From Pseudoxanthomonas sp. PXM03 (GTDB lineage Bacteria > Pseudomonadota > Gammaproteobacteria > Xanthomonadales > Xanthomonadaceae): a DNA stretch of 64,000 nt. Position 1 is the stretch's first letter. Each line of letters opens with the position of its first letter. The DNA lies in the NCBI RefSeq assembly GCF_014852005.1, contig NZ_JACVAU010000002.1, forward strand, positions 1,054,001 to 1,118,000. The letters run 5' to 3'. Of the stretch, positions 63,621 to 64,000 are shown in pieces. The notes below the pieces were generated by a model, which had not been told where the DNA came from, ran no database searches, and saw only the letters and a list, made by a program, of their open reading frames with translations. The position numbers were made by a program, and so were the translations under genes.

Positions 63621-64000
63621 ATGGACACGATCCTCCTCGTCGAAGACGACCTCATGCTCGGCCGGGCATTGACGGCAGCACTCGGGCAGGAAGGGTGGCG
63701 CGTGGTGCGCCACGAGGACGCGCGATCGGCGGAGGCCGCGCTCGTCGACCACGGCTTTGTCGCCGTGCTGCTCGATCTCGGCCTCGCGCGCGGTTCCGGA
63801 CTGGATGTGCTGGCGACAATGCGCGAACGCCACGACGCGACGCCCGTCCTGATCATCACCGCGCGCGACCAGCTGAGCGACCGCATCCGCGGCCTCGATG
63901 CGGGCGCGGACGACTACATTGTCAAACCGTTCCAGCGCGACGAAATGCTGGCACGACTTCGCGCGGTGCTGCGTCGCACGCGCGGCAAGGTGACGCCGGT
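63621..64000 (+). CDS. Response regulator, QseB/PmrA-like, 3' end outside window
   Basis: The first 126 codons of an OmpR-family regulator. The receiver is complete: Glu8-Asp9-Asp10, phospho-acceptor Asp52 (LLDLGLARGSG), TARD, and Lys in YIVKPF. The DLGL and TARDQLSDRIRGLDAGADDYIVKPF wording is that of the QseB/PmrA subfamily. The DNA-binding domain lies beyond the window. The gene is divergent from the SDR/transporter block, with two direct-repeat boxes in between that could mediate autoregulation and control of that block. Confidence 0.92.
   Translation, partial: MDTILLVEDDLMLGRALTAALGQEGWRVVRHEDARSAEAALVDHGFVAVLLDLGLARGSGLDVLATMRERHDATPVLIITARDQLSDRIRGLDAGADDYIVKPFQRDEMLARLRAVLRRTRGKVTP

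Overview
The window is high-GC, densely coded proteobacterial chromosome. Gene order and content point to the Xanthomonadaceae (Lysobacteraceae), most likely Pseudoxanthomonas or a near relative. The main signs are the groESL-cutA-dsbD block, the accBC-prmA-DUF3426-fis-purHD run, a bactofilin next to coiled-coil membrane proteins, several TonB-dependent receptors, and the inverted-repeat family seen at 46-55 kb. The genus is inferred from these patterns and was not tested by a search.

Layout. 1-2289: 5' part of a TonB-dependent receptor. 2.5-4.6 kb: groEL/groES behind a CIRCE operator. 4.7-8.0 kb: cutA, dsbD and a TlpA-like thioredoxin (periplasmic thiol chemistry). 8.2-10.5 kb: aroQ-accB-accC. 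10.7-12.0 kb: two uncharacterised membrane-anchored proteins. 12.1-18.0 kb: prmA, a zinc-ribbon DUF3426 protein, fis, purH, a lipoprotein and purD. 18-22.3 kb: an Old Yellow Enzyme, an MFS-acyltransferase fusion, two CD225-like proteins and a DUF2752 protein. 22.4-26.6 kb: a minus-strand run ampE-nudC-erpA-DUF6776-bactofilin-DUF6776. 26.7-31.8 kb: DUF4126, a degenerate receiver-GGDEF-EAL protein and a hybrid histidine kinase with HPt. 31.8-33.5 kb: bfr, bfd with a Fur box, rppH and tRNA-Met.

The second half is more accessory. Downstream of tRNA-Met lie a degenerate inverted tRNA-Met fragment, a broken lipoprotein and an AT-richer lipoprotein gene (33.5-34.5 kb). An OmpR-type two-component system (34.6-36.7 kb) is divergent from an SDR, an exported alpha/beta hydrolase, and a CcdA/thioredoxin pair (36.9-40.1 kb), with a TGTATC direct repeat in the spacer. 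Next come a tautomerase, an SDR lacking the catalytic Tyr, a LysR regulator, a cupin, a DUF2798 protein and an Ohr peroxidase (40.2-43.6 kb). Then an M13 peptidase behind a perfect palindrome, a lipoprotein, an M14 peptidase with a TonB-dependent receptor, a beta-barrel protein and a HIT protein (43.7-55.8 kb). Four copies of one inverted repeat are scattered through this stretch.

The most unusual block is 56.2-63.6 kb. Two ATP:ADP-antiporter-like (Npt/COG3202-type) transporters alternate with three related short-chain dehydrogenases and a DUF2306 membrane protein on one strand. Two of the dehydrogenases carry export signals, which is odd for NAD(P)-dependent enzymes. The block is divergent from a QseB/PmrA-type response regulator, truncated by the window end. 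The shared spacer holds two tandem YTTAAK-N5-YTTAAK-like boxes. A redox system outside the cytoplasm coupled to nucleotide transport is proposed as a hypothesis.
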